Counted from the first letter of the stretch, positions 21,734 through 53,720 are shown. The stretch is DNA of 64,000 bases from Ridgeia piscesae (GCA_025642075.2 JAODUO010000156.1:124001-188000); one strand, 5' to 3'. Program-made: numbers and translations. Notes: generated from the sequence alone by a model not told the origin.

Positions 21734-22834
21734 CAACACAGTTGCATGTTCTCAAAAAGTACCTTTTCCATAACCAAAAAATTCCACTATTCTCAGTAAT
21801 GTGGTGGCTATATTTGTATCTATGATGCTGTTACTTATTAATTCTTATGTTGTCACTTCTATGTTCTTGACATGTAAAATTAACCGTGCTAGGTACACAC
21901 GGACATAGCAGGCTCAGCCTAGAATGTTGCGTCCACTTGGTGGCTCGTTTTGTGGCCCAGTAACGCTAACATTTATACTTGTTTGCACCACTATTTGTTT
22001 ATGAAATGGCAGTGTAGGCAGAATACCAGATGTACACTACGTTATTTATACTAAGTCAATAAAATGTTGTTTTGTCTACTTAATTGTTTTGTATCGTGAT
22101 GTCTATAATTATTATCAATCTAAATAGCAAACATTTGGTCTGTTGAACAGTGTATTGTGTAGATTTTGTATGTTTACTGTGCTAAAAGCAACCAACTTGT
22201 ATATTTTCTTATGCATATTTATTTGTATTTTTCACAAAGTACGAAAGGCTTTTATTATTTCTTTGTTAAGTCTGTGTTGCAATAATTTTAATAAATTTGA
22301 TTCCTTGATTACAGAAAATGTTTGATGCCCTGTTATGAACGCAATAACTTTAAAAGAGCTGAACACACGCTATGATTAAAATTTTTCATTAAACAATCTG
22401 TTGTTAACGCAAGAACTGTGAAAATGTTACAGTGGCACATCGTGATGCTGACAAGATCACTATTAAGGATTAAAATAGATTTCAATGTGCAAAATAATGT
22501 TTAAGAGCACTTAATGTTAATTAAATGGTTCCCCGATGGCAATGTACTTTAGTACAAGTCCTATTCAACTGGTGGCACCATTGTAGTAGTTTGCTCTCCT
22601 TGCAGTGTGTGGTGAGAACTAAAACCACAACCAAAAAGAGTGATGTGATTGTAATGAAAGATCAACCTAGTTAAGTTACCCATAGATACTATGAAGTACA
22701 CATGATTAGGTTGTTTGAGCCTTCAGAAGTCCAATCACATTAAAGGATGGAAGATTAGACACCATGATTTTATGGTACAGCACAGTATTATCAAGTAAAC
22801 AGTAATACAATATAAAAACATTATATTTACATAT

Positions 22835-22840
22835 TTTATT
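22835..22840 (-). terminator. Polyadenylation signal of the minus-strand gene
   Basis: TTTATT on the plus strand, AATAAA on the minus strand, about 290 bp beyond the stop of the unknown gene. With the CFAP20 signals this makes a tail-to-tail pair separated by roughly 1 kb. Confidence 0.5.
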
Positions 22841-23127
22841 AACACAACACTATTTATATGACACATGTATGCTATAATACAAAGTAAACATACCATAGTG
22901 AACTACTTGTGAATGTTTGATAAATACTATAACAACAGTAAATATTACACGTGGAGCGTATGCACTGCATAAAATATTTACAATAACTTGTAAAAAAGCT
23001 AAATATTGTAGCTCCATTGTACATTATAAAATTAATAAAGTGCTATGTCACCATGCTGCCTCATTTCATGGTCTATGCTGCTAGTAAAAGGGCCTGTTGT
23101 AAATGCATCAGTCTGGTCTTGCAAGCT

Positions 23128-42009
<18,882 letters not shown>

Positions 42010-43308
42010 CTGCAGACAGTTACATTTAGAATTAAATTTGGCCATTGGATATTTTACATCGCAACATTTTATGGTAACATGCATAAATAATTAAATATAT
42101 ACAACACCAAAATACTAACTAAACTGTCTAGGGATCACACACACACATGCCTTTAACAATTTGTTTTAATAACAAGTAATTAAATGAATGTTTTAAAATG
42201 AAACTGTCTGTAGCAGACAACACTATAAAGCCTCAAGAGTGCAATCTCCAGGGCATCTAGGCTTCGTAATCTCTAGGTGCATTAAACTGACACTTCCGTA
42301 TATGCAGTACTTCACTTCAGTTAGTTCAAAGTGGCTCAAAACACTATCACTTTCGTCATAGTGGGCACCAACAGATACACATAACTACACTTTCAGATGG
42401 TTCAGCCAGACAGAAAGAAGACATTTCATCTGAATTATCCCAGCTCCTGCCACTGATCAGATGTTACAAATAGCCCAGAGCTCCTGACAGTTATGCTGTG
42501 TAAACCGTACATGGCTTCATTGGCAGACTCCATTGTAAGTTTTAGGCTGTTGTAGCAGCTCTAACACAACATTCCTTTGGAGTCAAAATAAGGGTAAATG
42601 GGGTACTACCGGTAGTAGTATTACACTGCTTCCTATTACTGTACTATTACATTGTGTTCTAGTTCAATATATTAATATTACTTCAAACTGTGTAATCGTT
42701 ACTATTACATATTCTATTCAATTCAATTTATTTCAAAACACGCAACATTAAAAAGCAAGCAATACAAATAATAATGAATGAAACGAATAACGAATGAAAT
42801 ACAATTAAGAAATATGTTTTGAAAAGGAGTAGACATGAAGTGTCTACCCCTGTGAACACTTTTCATAATAATGATAAGTGGCAATTCTTAGTTTTTACTT
42901 ATAATGATACAAATAAATATGTGCACACAACAAATGTTAATTTGTCGTTATAATCATGTATATTTGCCTATGAGAATATTAATGTAACGACGTTTAAATG
43001 TATATTTGGACATTATGCTAACAAGCAATTCGTTGAGAGAATTCCACATTTTCACGCCAAATACAGGTATGGACATTGCTCTCATATTTATGCGAACATT
43101 TTCTCTGATGAATTGATGTGTTCTACGTGCAGAATATAATGGAATAGATTTTATAAATAACTGTTGAAGATCGTATGATAAAACATTATGATAGGCATCA
43201 AACATAAATAAAATGGTTTTTAGTTCAACTATATCATTGAATTTAAGGATGCGATATTCATAGAATAGGTTATTTGTATGATCCCATCGATTGGCACCGT
43301 GGATCAGT

Positions 43309-44133
43309 CTAATTACTCTTTTCTGTATTAATATAATACATTGTATGTTTGTCACATGTGTTTCCCCATATTTCACAACAATACATTAAGTGAGGTAAAA
43401 ATAATGAACAATATAGAGTATGCATGCTGGAGTGGTCGATACAATGGCTAACTTTGTATATAACAGATGCTACTTTCGATAGCTTGGATTTCACCATGTT
43501 AATGTGGTTCTTCCAGTTTAACGATTCATCAATTAAGACGTCAAGAAATTTAGTGGCTTGAACTCTCTGTATAGTAACATTACTGATAATGATAACAACA
43601 TCTTGTTGATGGGTATATCTGCCAAATAATATATAATTAGTTTTAGCAATATTTAATGACAATTTGTTTACACAAAACCACTTGTACATCTTATCAAGCT
43701 CAGTATTTAGTTCCCTTATTAAATCTGACAATTTACTATGACTATGAAATATATTTGTGTCGTCGGCGAATAAAATAAACTTCAGTAGCTTCGACACATT
43801 ACACATATCGTTAACATATATTGTAAACAATAGCGGATCTAAGATAGAACCTTGAGGAACACCACACTGTATTGGTAAAAGTTCGGATTGATGTCCTGCA
43901 TAACTAACGTATTGCGTTCTGTTTGATAAATAACTCCTTATCCATTGGTAAGCAACTCCGCGAATACCATAGAATTCCGGTTTCGTACATAACAGTTGGT
44001 GGTCTACTGTATCAAAAGCCTTTTGTAGGTCGATGAATACACCAATGGAGTGTTTTCGTTTATTTAAGGAGTTTGTAATTTCAGACACTACTTTTACAAG
44101 TGCATGTAGTGGACATTTTTTCCCTGAACTCAT
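43309..44133 (-). pseudogene. LINE reverse transcriptase core
   Basis: A 274-codon open stretch covering RT motifs 2b to 7: KAFDTVDH (first catalytic Asp), GVPQGSILDPLLF, FADDTN (catalytic pair), LGV-like FLDVLID, and LPHLMYCCEIWGN in the thumb. It is interrupted at both ends by frameshifts. A Gly-to-Asp change is seen in SILDPLLF, usually SILGPLLF. Confidence 0.88.
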
Positions 44134-46129
44134 ACTGGCAAGGATTCAATATGTTGCACGTTTTTGTAAATGTGTTTAGTCTGTTGATATATAGCTTTTC
44201 CAGGATTTTAGATAGTTGTGGGAGCAGGGAAATAGTTTCCCAACTTAAAAAGTGGTATGACCTTGGCGATTTAATTTTTTTCAGGAAAAGTTCCAGTTTG
44301 AAAAGATAACTTAAATATATGTGTTATTGGCTTTACAATAGATGTAATTACACTTTTAATGAGTCTAAAATCGATGTCATCGCAGTCAGTGGATGTTTTG
44401 TTTTTACAACCGTTTACAACAGATATGACTTCCCATTCGTCAATTGGTGAAAGAAACACACTTTTCATATTCCTAGAAGTTAAGTAATCATATATAGATG
44501 TTTTAGTGGGTGTTATTATGTTATTCGCTAAATCAGGTCCAATAATTGTAAAAAAATATTAAATGCATCTCTGTTTTGTTATCAACCTTGCTTCCTTCTA
44601 CAATGAAATGATTGGGATAGCTGGAATGTTAAGATGTTTGCCAATTACTCTTCTCAGAATTTGCCATGTTTCTGCTATGTTATTACTGTGTTCAACTAAC
44701 AATTTACTATAGTATGTTTTCTTAGATAATCTAAGTATTGAGGTAAGTTTATTTTTGTATGTTTTATATCTGGTTTCTGTGGCTAATGTCCTACCCGACA
44801 GGAACATTTTATATAGCCTATTTTTCTTTTTGCATGCATTTTTTAGTTCATTGGTTAGCCATGGATTATTTGCATAACGATTTTCAGTGTTTTAACACGT
44901 TTTACAGGGCAAGGTTTGTTCAATAGATCTTGAAATTCACATAAAAAACTGTTATATGACAAATTCACATCTAATGTGCCTGTCACATTTGGCCAAGTAC
45001 GTTGATTTAATTCAGCTATAAGTTTATCAGTTGTACTGGTGTTTATAATTCTTCTATACTATGAAGGAGTTGCACACCTGCATTCAAATTGATTACGGCA
45101 AATAGCAAAATCCGGTAGATGATCACTGATGTTATCCGTAATCAATAAGCCACTATTTACTTGAAACTGCAATTCGTTCGTGAAAATATTATCTATGAGC
45201 ATAGCAGTAATTTCGGTGATTCTACTTGGCTTAGTTATTAAAGGATAAAGTCCAAAACTGTACATATAATCTAAGAATGTCCTTGTATAGTTGTGCGTAT
45301 TATGCTTCAATATATCAATATTGAAATCCCCACATATAGTCTTTTTTATTTAATATCACCAAGAATATTGTCTAACAATTCACAGAAAGCGCCTACATTG
45401 GCTCCTGGAGTTCGATACATGCAGTGTTTGCAAAGTATGTATGATGCTATGAAAGTTTGCATTGAGACTACGTGCATTAAAATGTATTATTGACAGTCCG
45501 TTGGTATTGTTTATGGTTGACACGTTAAATTGCAGATCATCATAATATTTGCATGATGGCAATACCCGGTTGTAAAGGTTATTTACCGGATCTAAATCTT
45601 TATCGTAATCGGAGGTACTATAATCCGTATACTGAAATGATTCAAAGTTATGATCCAACGAGGAACCAGAATCTATATACATGTTGGTACAACAGTTTAC
45701 ACAAGCATTTCCTCGCGTTTGAGACTAATTTCACAGAAAAGCAAACCTACGAAGTATCCCCTGTGACATGCTAATTCGATGTGTGCCTGGATGGCTGATC
45801 TCGGATTCTGCACGTGACCGCCCAGTTTAAACAAATGGCGCCAGCTGTAGCCAACGCGATCAGTTTTCGTCTGCTACCCGGTGTAACGCTGATTGGTTTT
45901 TTATGAAAAAAAAATTAATGGTTCTTTTATTAAGCAAACTGCGCTTATTACTTGACCTATTTATATAGAAAGCGACTGGACATGAAAGAAAAGGATTGGC
46001 GATGGGCAAAATGAAATGATTGGGAAGCTTTAAATGAGTTCGTTGTTTGATATGAATTGGATGTTCATTAAAAAAAAAATTACCTAGAAGGAAGTCACGA
46101 TCTGTCCGCGCGGTCTTTCACAATGAGAC

Positions 46130-46863
46130 GATCGTACACCAGTTACCGTTTGACCGCACTTCCCTCAACTTTGGCATTAGTTGTTTTCTCCTTTCCATCA
46201 CGCGGGGTGATAAGTCTTCGTTCATGAAGATGCCACGCGGTTTCTCCTTGCGAACGGCTTGCAGGATGCAGTCTCGGTCCTTGTACGTCTCGAACCTGAC
46301 GATGATGGTCTTTGGTCGGCCGGTAGAGTTGGGTCCCGTTCGGTGCGCATGCTCAATGCGAATACAGTAGCGTTCGCTTGAGCTTCAGGCAGTTTCAGCG
46401 CTGTGGTGAAGCTCTTCCTCACGACTGCCTCGGTGTCAGCCCAATTTCTGGCGGTGATTTCTGCTACCCCGTCGATCCGCAGATTGTTTCTTCTCATCTG
46501 ATTTTTGACGTAGTCGACGCCGTCTTCCATTTCGCGTTGTGCGCAGGTTACCTGTTCGACATCTCTGGTGGTGTTGGACAGTCGATCGCTCTGGCTGTGG
46601 ATGGTCATCTTCATCTCGTCTATCTCTCTCTGAGGGTACTGCAGGCTCATGCGAAGGTCCGTGATCTCTCTCACTTGCTCCCGCACCAGCTCGTCGACGC
46701 GCTTGTTGTTTGCCTCAACGAATGATTGGAGGCAGGCTTGGAAAGCCTTCTGCTGAACATCCAACATTTTCTCGAATGATACTTGTTGCTTGGTCAGTGC
46801 ATCACTGACAATTGCATCGACATCCGAGTCCTCATGGTGTGAGGTCGATCGAGTCTTCCCCAT
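46130..46863 (-). pseudogene. LINE ORF1 protein (coiled coil plus RRM-like)
   Basis: ATG at 46863. A polar N-terminus is followed by a heptad-rich coiled coil (about residues 35-105), then YVKNQMRRNNLRIDGV, which opens the RRM-like domain of L1-type ORF1 proteins. The frame shifts near residue 170. In another frame the sequence continues RPKTIIVRFETYKDRD and KEKPRGIFMNEDLSP as far as about 46130. ORF1 binds element RNA as a trimeric chaperone in related LINEs. Confidence 0.82.
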
Positions 46864-47434
46864 TGTCTATGTGTCACAGCAGAAGTCGCACCTCTCAGTC
46901 TGGACCACACAAGTATTAGGCTGACACTTAATAGAGTGTTAAACGCTTAGCTGGAACAATGGCTTAACGGTCACTCACTTGCGCTGTCGTATGTAGAATT
47001 TTCCCGTGTTGTGTTGTCAGTATGAGCGATATTCCCAGTACGAAGAAAAAGTACGGAATAAACATACAAGTTTTTTGCACGTATGTCTGTGAAAATGTCT
47101 ACTTTCTTCCCACAAATGCAAAGATATACTCACTCCCTTGCTATAATGTCACTCGTAATATGATTTCACGTATATAATAGGTAAAAATAACACTTTGTTG
47201 TGAAGCTCGTTGTGGGCATGTCTGTTCTCTCTGTTCTCTCTTGTGAATATAACCCCAAGCCTGTATTATTGCTTGTAATTTATGTTTGAAAATTAATTAA
47301 TGATGGAGATTCAATGTTGTATATATACATTAACTATTCAACACCACATGGAACAATGCTAGGATCACAAAAAATATTTAGAACTAAACAGTACATTAGC
47401 CGATAATGATTAGTATAAACCCCCACTTCTTTAA

Positions 47435-47884
47435 AGGGATTCTTTGTAAGCTTATATACAACAGTATTTTTTCTGATATTTTGGTCTTGCAAATGTCTGA
47501 GTAACCTGGGTGTTATCTGCACAACAAGTCAATACATAACTGTGTTTATGCAAATCAGTATGAGCTTGCTGCCATGTGGGTGATTAATTATGCTGCCCGA
47601 CTATAATGAATATTCATGCAGTGAATTGCTCAATGACCATTGAATTTAAAGACAGTGAACTTGCCGAAGACTGGCAAACTGAACTGAATATTTAGGACCA
47701 TGTCTTATACAGATAGAAATACAGCATATAATGGAGATATCTTTTTGATATGTTGTCAGGATCATAAGTGATTAATAAAAGAAATAATTGTAATTAAATG
47801 TAGGCATATAATTACATGAAATAATTATATTAACAGGATTAATAAAAAAAAATTATTGTAAAGAGTTTAAAATTCACAGTCCCT
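47435..47884. mobile_element. TTAA-flanked MITE-like element
   Basis: TTAA at 47431-47434 and 47885-47888 flank a segment that begins AGGGAT and ends inverted as AGTCCCT. The terminal match is only about 7-8 bp, so this is tentative. It has no coding capacity. Confidence 0.5.
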
Positions 47885-48267
47885 TTAAAGGTGAAAAATG
47901 TTGTTTGAATGTTGCACATGTAACAATGGAATTGCCCCGTCAGGTTCCCACCATAAAAATGAGATGTCTTCCAAAGCCGCTCATTTGTGTAATACACCCT
48001 GTATAATATACACACACCATCCGATTTATACCACTACCAGCTCGGGTTCAGTAGCTGATCAGCCCAGATTTGTACCTGGTCAGGTGTACTTGGTGAAAAA
48101 AAACCTGAGCTCTCAACAGTGGGGACTGTGCATCCCTCACGAATCATATAATCATATTAACATGGGTCCCATCTCTATTTGGAACAGAACCAATCAGGAC
48201 AATATGCACCCTGGCAGTGATTACCAATACCCTCAGTGCCAGCATAGAAAGCCAGAATAGAAAAGTT

Positions 48268-48370
48268 GGGAATCTTTTACTTAACAGACCTAAATTATTA
48301 GGGCCTTTTCAAAACGGTTTTATGTACAACTTTTTTGATGTGTCATTCTACATCACCATTTTATTCCACG
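48268..48370 (+). repeat. Interspersed repeat E, copy 1
   Basis: Contains CCTAAATTATTAGGGCCTTT, which recurs at 53865-53885 with similar flanks (TACTTAAC before, a TTTTT-rich segment after). The core is itself almost palindromic. Confidence 0.7.
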
Positions 48371-48999
48371 ATAAAGATGTCAGATATTAATTTTTTATTA
48401 TCTTTCAGACAAATGTATTCCATCATGCTGATGTAAATGGATGTAGCCTGTTGAGATGTCAGTCAGTTAAACTGTTTATAAATTAGGATGGTCCAGACAG
48501 GGAACTTAACTTCCCACCAGCAGTCAGGCATGGTGTAATGTAGTGCTTGCCTCTGAAGGGAACATGGCTTCCAATTAGTAGTATTGGTGGCTAGTGTTCA
48601 ACTACTACAGCCAACCAGTGGCTAGCAGGACACATTAAAAACCAAACACACATAAAGTCATACATGTGAACATGGAGTTATCAACAACAACCAGGGGAAA
48701 AGCAAAGCGTTTGTGGAACTTTGTGGAATGGCTATGCGTAATGCATATACACCTGTATCAAGCACACACAGAAAAAATGGCATGATGCGGTGGCTTTGGA
48801 CATGTCTTGCAAGCAAGCACTGCTACACTAGTGTGTACACATCCGTACACCGACTTGCTGCCATGATACATGTGTGAGTGCAGTGTGACTCTGAATTAAA
48901 TTGTTACCAAACACACAACCGTAGTTACATTCATTTATTATTATTAACTGCAACGTTTATATATAAAGAAATATGCCGTTAAAGAATATTTGTTGGTTT

Positions 49000-49112
49000 T
49001 ACCAAAATGTCATGTTACCAAAATGTATGTTTACCAAAATGTCCTGTTACCACAATGTCTGTTACCAAAATGTCCATTACCAAAGTGTCCTTTACCAAAA
49101 CGTCTGGATACC
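49000..49112 (+). repeat. Tandem array of TTACCAAAATGTC units
   Basis: About seven degenerate 14-17 bp units with consensus TTACCAAAATGTCCTG. Confidence 0.9.
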
Positions 49113-49143
49113 GATGTAAACAGGCCTTCTTATTTCGGAGTGG

Positions 49144-49270
49144 CTATACGTCCGGATACGGACAAATAGCCTGGGGGACTATTCGTCCGGATACAGACAA
49201 ATAGCCTGGGCGACTATACGTCCGGATACGGACGAATAGCGTATGTCGTCCCCCTGGCTATTTGTCCGGA
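49144..49270 (+). repeat. 35-bp tandem repeat ending in an inverted copy
   Basis: Units at 49144-49178, 49179-49213 and from 49214 share CTATACGTCCGGATACGGAC. The array ends with the reverse complement of the unit at about 49246-49270. It directly follows the previous array. Confidence 0.9.
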
Positions 49271-49439
49271 CATATTTCTCGCGAGAGTTCAATTCAAATC
49301 ATTGTTTGCATTGATATAAAATTGTCACATATTTCCCTACAAGTGAAACATTTTGTGTTTCTGTGGCATTAGTCTAAGTGGATAGTAGTGTTTCTTTGGA
49401 GATCTCTACTGTACTGAATTACACTTATAAGGTAAATTT

Positions 49440-49730
49440 CGAGTATCTACTAAAAATCTGGTATCGATTGATATTGAAGAATTCTGGTATCGAACCAGTA
49501 ATATATCGATCGGTATCAAAGAATTCTGGTATCAAACCAGTAACATATCGATCGGTATAGAAGAATTCTGATATCGAACCAGCACTACTTCTGTTGCATA
49601 CTGTGCTTCTACTGGGAACTGTGTTCTATGTGAAAATTAGACTTAATTACAACGTAAGTATCGAGTATCGAACAAAATTCAGGTATCGATCGGTATCGAA
49701 CAAAACCTGGTATCGAACCAGCACTAGAAC
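49440..49730 (+). repeat. ATCGATCGGTATC / GAATTCTGGTATCGAACCAG array
   Basis: Units of roughly 40-50 bp at 49450-49585, with a related block at 49660-49727. All contain GGTATCGAACCAG and ATCGATCGGTAT variants. Confidence 0.85.
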
Positions 49731-50029
49731 ACATACACATCGAAAAAGGAAACCTGTTTTGAAAAGGCCCTGGTAGGGCTAATAACTTAGGCCAGTTAAT
49801 TAATTTTAAGTCAGATAACTGAAAGGTTAGCTTGGCAAAAATTTTCTGGAAAAATACTGAGTAGTCTAATGATACCCATCCCAGCAGGCTTCTGTAATTA
49901 AGCTGTGTCAAACTATATAATTATAACAATTGAATTCGCCAGTTGCTACTGCATTGTTGGGGGACAGCACAAATATCTGCCCCAATTCGAAGAAGAATAA
50001 ACGACTGGTTATGCCATGTCAAATCAAAA

Positions 50030-51323
50030 GGATATATATATATATATTATATGTACATACATATATATATATGTATTTCTTCTTTCGCCTTTTCCCACTA
50101 GGTGGCCCAAATTCTTGATTTCCAGAATGTTCTGTCCTGGGCATCCTCTGGGGTGATCCGCAGTGTCTGCTTATCCCTTTGGACACAATCCATCCATCTC
50201 CCTCTTGGTCTCCCCTTGGTCTTTTTCCTGGCCCTCTCATGCCAACAACTGCTCTCACTTCGTTGTTTTCTTCCATTCTCTGCATGTGTTCATACCAGCG
50301 TAGTCTCATTTCTCTTACTTTCTCTTGTATACTAGTCACTCCTAGCTCCTTTCTGATGTCCACACTCTTTACTTTGTCTCTCAGTGTTACTCCTTTAATT
50401 CTTTGCAACATCCTCATCTCTGTTTTCTCAAGAATCTGTTCCTCCTTCTTTCTAACTGTCCAACATTCTGCTCCATACAGAAGTACTGGTCTAATGACAG
50501 TCATGTAGAGCTTCATCTTTAGTTTCCTTGGCATTTTCTTGTCACTGATGACTCCGGATTGGTCTCTCCACTTGCCCCACACTGCAGAGACTGCACTGAC
50601 TCTTGCTCTTACTGCTTCCTCTGAACCTCTTTCTTCACTGATGGTGACACCTAAATATTTGAATTTATTCACCTGTCTGAGGCTTGTGCCTTGGCTGTCT
50701 TTGATGTTTGCTTTTGTTCCTCTCCTGCTGCTGACCATCACTTCCATTTTCCCAATGTTGACTTTTAGTCCCTTGCTCTCCATCCCAATCTGCCAATCAA
50801 GCCATCTTCTCTGCATCTCCTCCTCTGTGTCTGTTACTACTGCCAGATCGTCAGCAAACAGCAGCTCACGTGGCAACCCACGTCTGAACTCTTCGCTGAT
50901 GACATCTAGTACTATGATAAACAGGAATGGCTTAGCCCTGATCCCTGATGTAGTCCAACTTTGATGGGAAACTCATCAGTTCTGCCATGCATGGTTCTCA
51001 CTACTGTTGATGCTCCATGGTATGTTGCTTCTACTAGCCTCACTAGCTTCTCTGTGACCCTTCTCCTTCGCAGACACCAATACACCACATCCCTCGGCAC
51101 CCTGTCATGTGCTTTTTCCAAATCTACGAAGGTGAGGAATAAATCCTTGTGCACTTCTGTGTTTTTCTTGCAGTTGTATGATAAATACTGCATCTGTTGT
51201 ACCTTTCCCTGGACTAAATCCAAATTGCATGTTGTTGACTGTGATCAGTTTTCTGAGTCTGCGCTCTACAATCTTCTGAAACATCTTCATCCCAATATGA
51301 CCCATTCACATCCAAAAATATAG
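50030..51323 (-). mobile_element. RTE-type LINE fragment (3' part), frameshifted
   Basis: Minus-strand frames 51305-51105, 51223-50912 and 50876-50019 give FGFSPGKGTTDAVF, DLEKAHDRVPRDVVYWCLR, VGLHQGSGLS, then LLFADDLAVVTDTEEEMQ (catalytic pair), NKFKYLGVTIS, VLLYGAECW and LRWYEHMQRM. These are RT motifs of the RTE kind. Endonuclease and 5' end are missing. The 3' end runs into a TATATA-rich microsatellite, as is usual for RTE elements. Frameshifts at about 51200 and 50890 kill it. Confidence 0.88.
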
Positions 51324-51737
51324 CACATAACACGAGCAACGTGTGGCTGAAATGAGTGAAATCATCTGAAAATATTATATCACACAGCCCGACTACACAC
51401 CTCATGAGTGATTTCATTGGTTGACATCAGAAAGGGAGGTTTTGAAATTTGAAAGGAATGTATGAGGGCAGAGAAGAGTTGGTACTGACATACTCAGCAG
51501 CAGCAACCCGTGGTACAGATACCTCAAAAGATCACATATTCTAACCATAATATCTACAGACAAGTCAGTTAACAGAACCCTGCAGTGTCCTGGAAACAAC
51601 TAGAAAAGAATGTTAGTTTGAATGTTATATGTCGCCTGGTAAACCCGTCCCCAAGCTTAACCCATTGACAAGAGGCACTGAGTTATTGATTGAATGTTGT
51701 TGCCCATTTTTAAGTTGATATAAGTCCACAATAAAGT

Positions 51738-53000
51738 TCTCATCCACCATTACCCAATGAAAGAGTACCTTGTAGTATTATGCAGGTTGCAGGGCTGGGG
51801 TCAATTCAAAAAGAATTTGAATTGATCCAATTCAAAAAGAATTTGAATTGATCCAATTCAAAAAGAATTGGAATTGATCCAATTCAATTCCGGAATTGGA
51901 GCAGGAATTTGAATTGAAAGATTTGGAACAAAATTAATTGAATTTGAATTGAAAGATTTTGAATTGAATCAGAAGTGGAAGGTTTTGAACTGAATTGGAA
52001 TAAAAAAAATTGAATTGAGTTGGAATAGAATAAAAAGGAATTTAGCATCTGATATTTTCGGTGATGCTGTGAAGGATATTTTACAGACAGTTGGGAGTAT
52101 TGCTGTGCAGGCAATGATGTTTATAATATGTTCTTCCTAGCTACTCATTCACCTTGCCTGTATTGATGCTTAAATACTGGTTGATTATAAATTAAAATAG
52201 TTTGAGTGAATTATCATATTTCTGCATGCTTCATAATGCTACGTGCCAGTGAGTCAAAATCATTTTAATGTGCTGATCTAGTGTTTCAACCACATTATTG
52301 TTAAGTGGGTGATGCCAGAACGAGAGCAGACTCAGTAGAACTCGGACATCTCAATTATGCAGTGAATCCAGTGATACCTGAATTAAAATGCAAAGCAATA
52401 AAATATCATTGAGTGAATTATTTTGCTTTTTGTGATTATGTGTGTGTGTTATATAATGATTATATAATTATATAAATACATAGCATACTGTATCACCCCC
52501 CTGTATGCACATTAATCATATAATTTTACAGTTAACTTTTGTTATGTGAATTGGAGCGGGAATTAGAATTGAATGATTATAGATGGAATTGAGAACAACA
52601 TTTATTGAAATAAATTGAATAAAAGGAATTGCAATGAATTGGAATTGAAAGAGTGGAATTGACCCAAGTTGTCTGAATTTCTGTGAGGACATAATTATGT
52701 AGTGTGGAATGTATAGAAATTATGTTTTTGTTTAGTGTGGAATATGACAGTCGGTGTGTGTCTGCGTATCATTTAGCATAAATGACAGGTAACTGTCTGA
52801 TTCTAGCAGGAATGAAGGGATGTCAGGTTTAAATGTGGTTTATGGGAAACTGAAGTATTAGAATTTTATGAATTTTCCATGGCACGTCTACCAGTGGATG
52901 ATAAATATGCTGTGAAATTTTTGATAACAGATAAATTTGATAGGAAATGAAGGAAACATTATATGGAAAAGGCAAATGTGGTTTTAGTCCAGTTGAATGA
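51738..53000 (+). repeat. Interspersed repeat C, copy 2, split by an insertion
   Basis: Blocks 51738-51789 and 52668-53000 align in order with 9790-10180. The gap between them holds the hAT-like element. Shared blocks include TTCTAGCAGGAATGA..GGTGTCAGG-type sequence. Confidence 0.6.
51790..52667. mobile_element. hAT-like nonautonomous element
   Basis: Begins CAGGGCTGGGGTCAATTC and ends GAATTGACCC, so the termini are inverted. Comparison with copy 1 of repeat C gives an empty site GGTTG|TTTGAATTT, and GGTTG / AGTTG flank the insert. CAGGG termini are usual for hAT elements. The left part is packed with GAATTG / CAATTC motifs and carries a tandem of about 26 bp at 51800-51880. No transposase frame. 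Confidence 0.6.
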
Positions 53001-53663
53001 ATTAATTAAATTTATTTCAACAATAACACATTTCACATCATACATATACAGTGCATACAATACAAATTGTTGAAAAAAGGATAAAAGAAGTACTTATAAA
53101 AATTATTTAATTAATTAAATAATTTTTGTTGTTCATAATGCATCTGCAAAGAGAGTGCAATAAGAACAGGTGCAACAACATTATTTACATGTATAAGTCA
53201 GTATAACCATATATTTGATTGAAAGAAAATATTGGAACATTTAGTAATGAAAAACTTGTGTCAAAAATTAAAAATTTTGGATGCCAATGTGCACATTGAC
53301 AATAGTGTTGAGGAACACCTCCCTGCTGGTGTGGAGAATGCTTGGATTACATGGAAGGCGTAAAACCGATTCCACACACAGGGTGGCTGGTTGAGAGCCA
53401 ATATGCTGAAACGGGGCAGAGAACTATGACTGTGGTGCTAGGCACACCATGCAGCATCTCCTGGTCTGCGAGCTGAGAGTGCATGCCCTTATGATGGCCA
53501 ATGATATCACCATCAAATATCCCAATTAAGTACTGGGAGAAATTCAGATAGGCTGGTGAAAGGACACGAATGAATGAATTGAATGTAGTCAAGACATGGA
53601 AGTATATATTTATATAAGAGACATAGCAATATAATAATATAGTAATTGCAAAGTATATAGGGC

Positions 53664-53666
<3 letters not shown>

Positions 53667-53698
<32 letters not shown>

Positions 53699-53720
53699 TG
53701 CACGCACACACACACACACA
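53667..53720. repeat. (CA)n microsatellite
   Basis: CA run interrupted by GCATGCACG. Confidence 0.95.

Larger units (their letters stand above)
42720..46870 (-). mobile_element. LINE with ORF1 and ORF2, near full length, inactive
   Basis: Order on the minus strand: ORF1 (46863 to about 46130), endonuclease pieces (LSIIHFNARSLN, 45682-45380; ITKPSRITEITAMLIDNIFTN, 45310-45059), linker (44807-44598, 44468-44271), RT (44133-43309) and a C-terminal piece (43376-42954). RT motifs are FIDLQKAFDTVDHQLL, CGVPQGSILDPLLF and FADDTNIF. The phrase SRITE..LIDNIFTN and the IxDISDHLP-like segment suggest the CR1/Daphne/Crack branch. The 3' end near 42720 has the tail AATTGAATTGAAT. Multiple frameshifts break ORF2. 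Confidence 0.88.

Noticed and set aside
42468..42533. Possible minus-strand first exon starting MESANEAMYGLHS
   Set aside because: Open for only about 32 codons, and its best donor (GTAACA) gives a phase that does not join exon a.
47898..48260. Plus-strand open frame of 120 codons
   Set aside because: No recognisable domain, it begins just outside the MITE-like element and shows no splice partners. It may be chance or a retroelement remnant.
50102..50964. Plus-strand open frames of 77-141 codons rich in Ser and Leu
   Set aside because: They are antisense shadows of the RTE reverse transcriptase.
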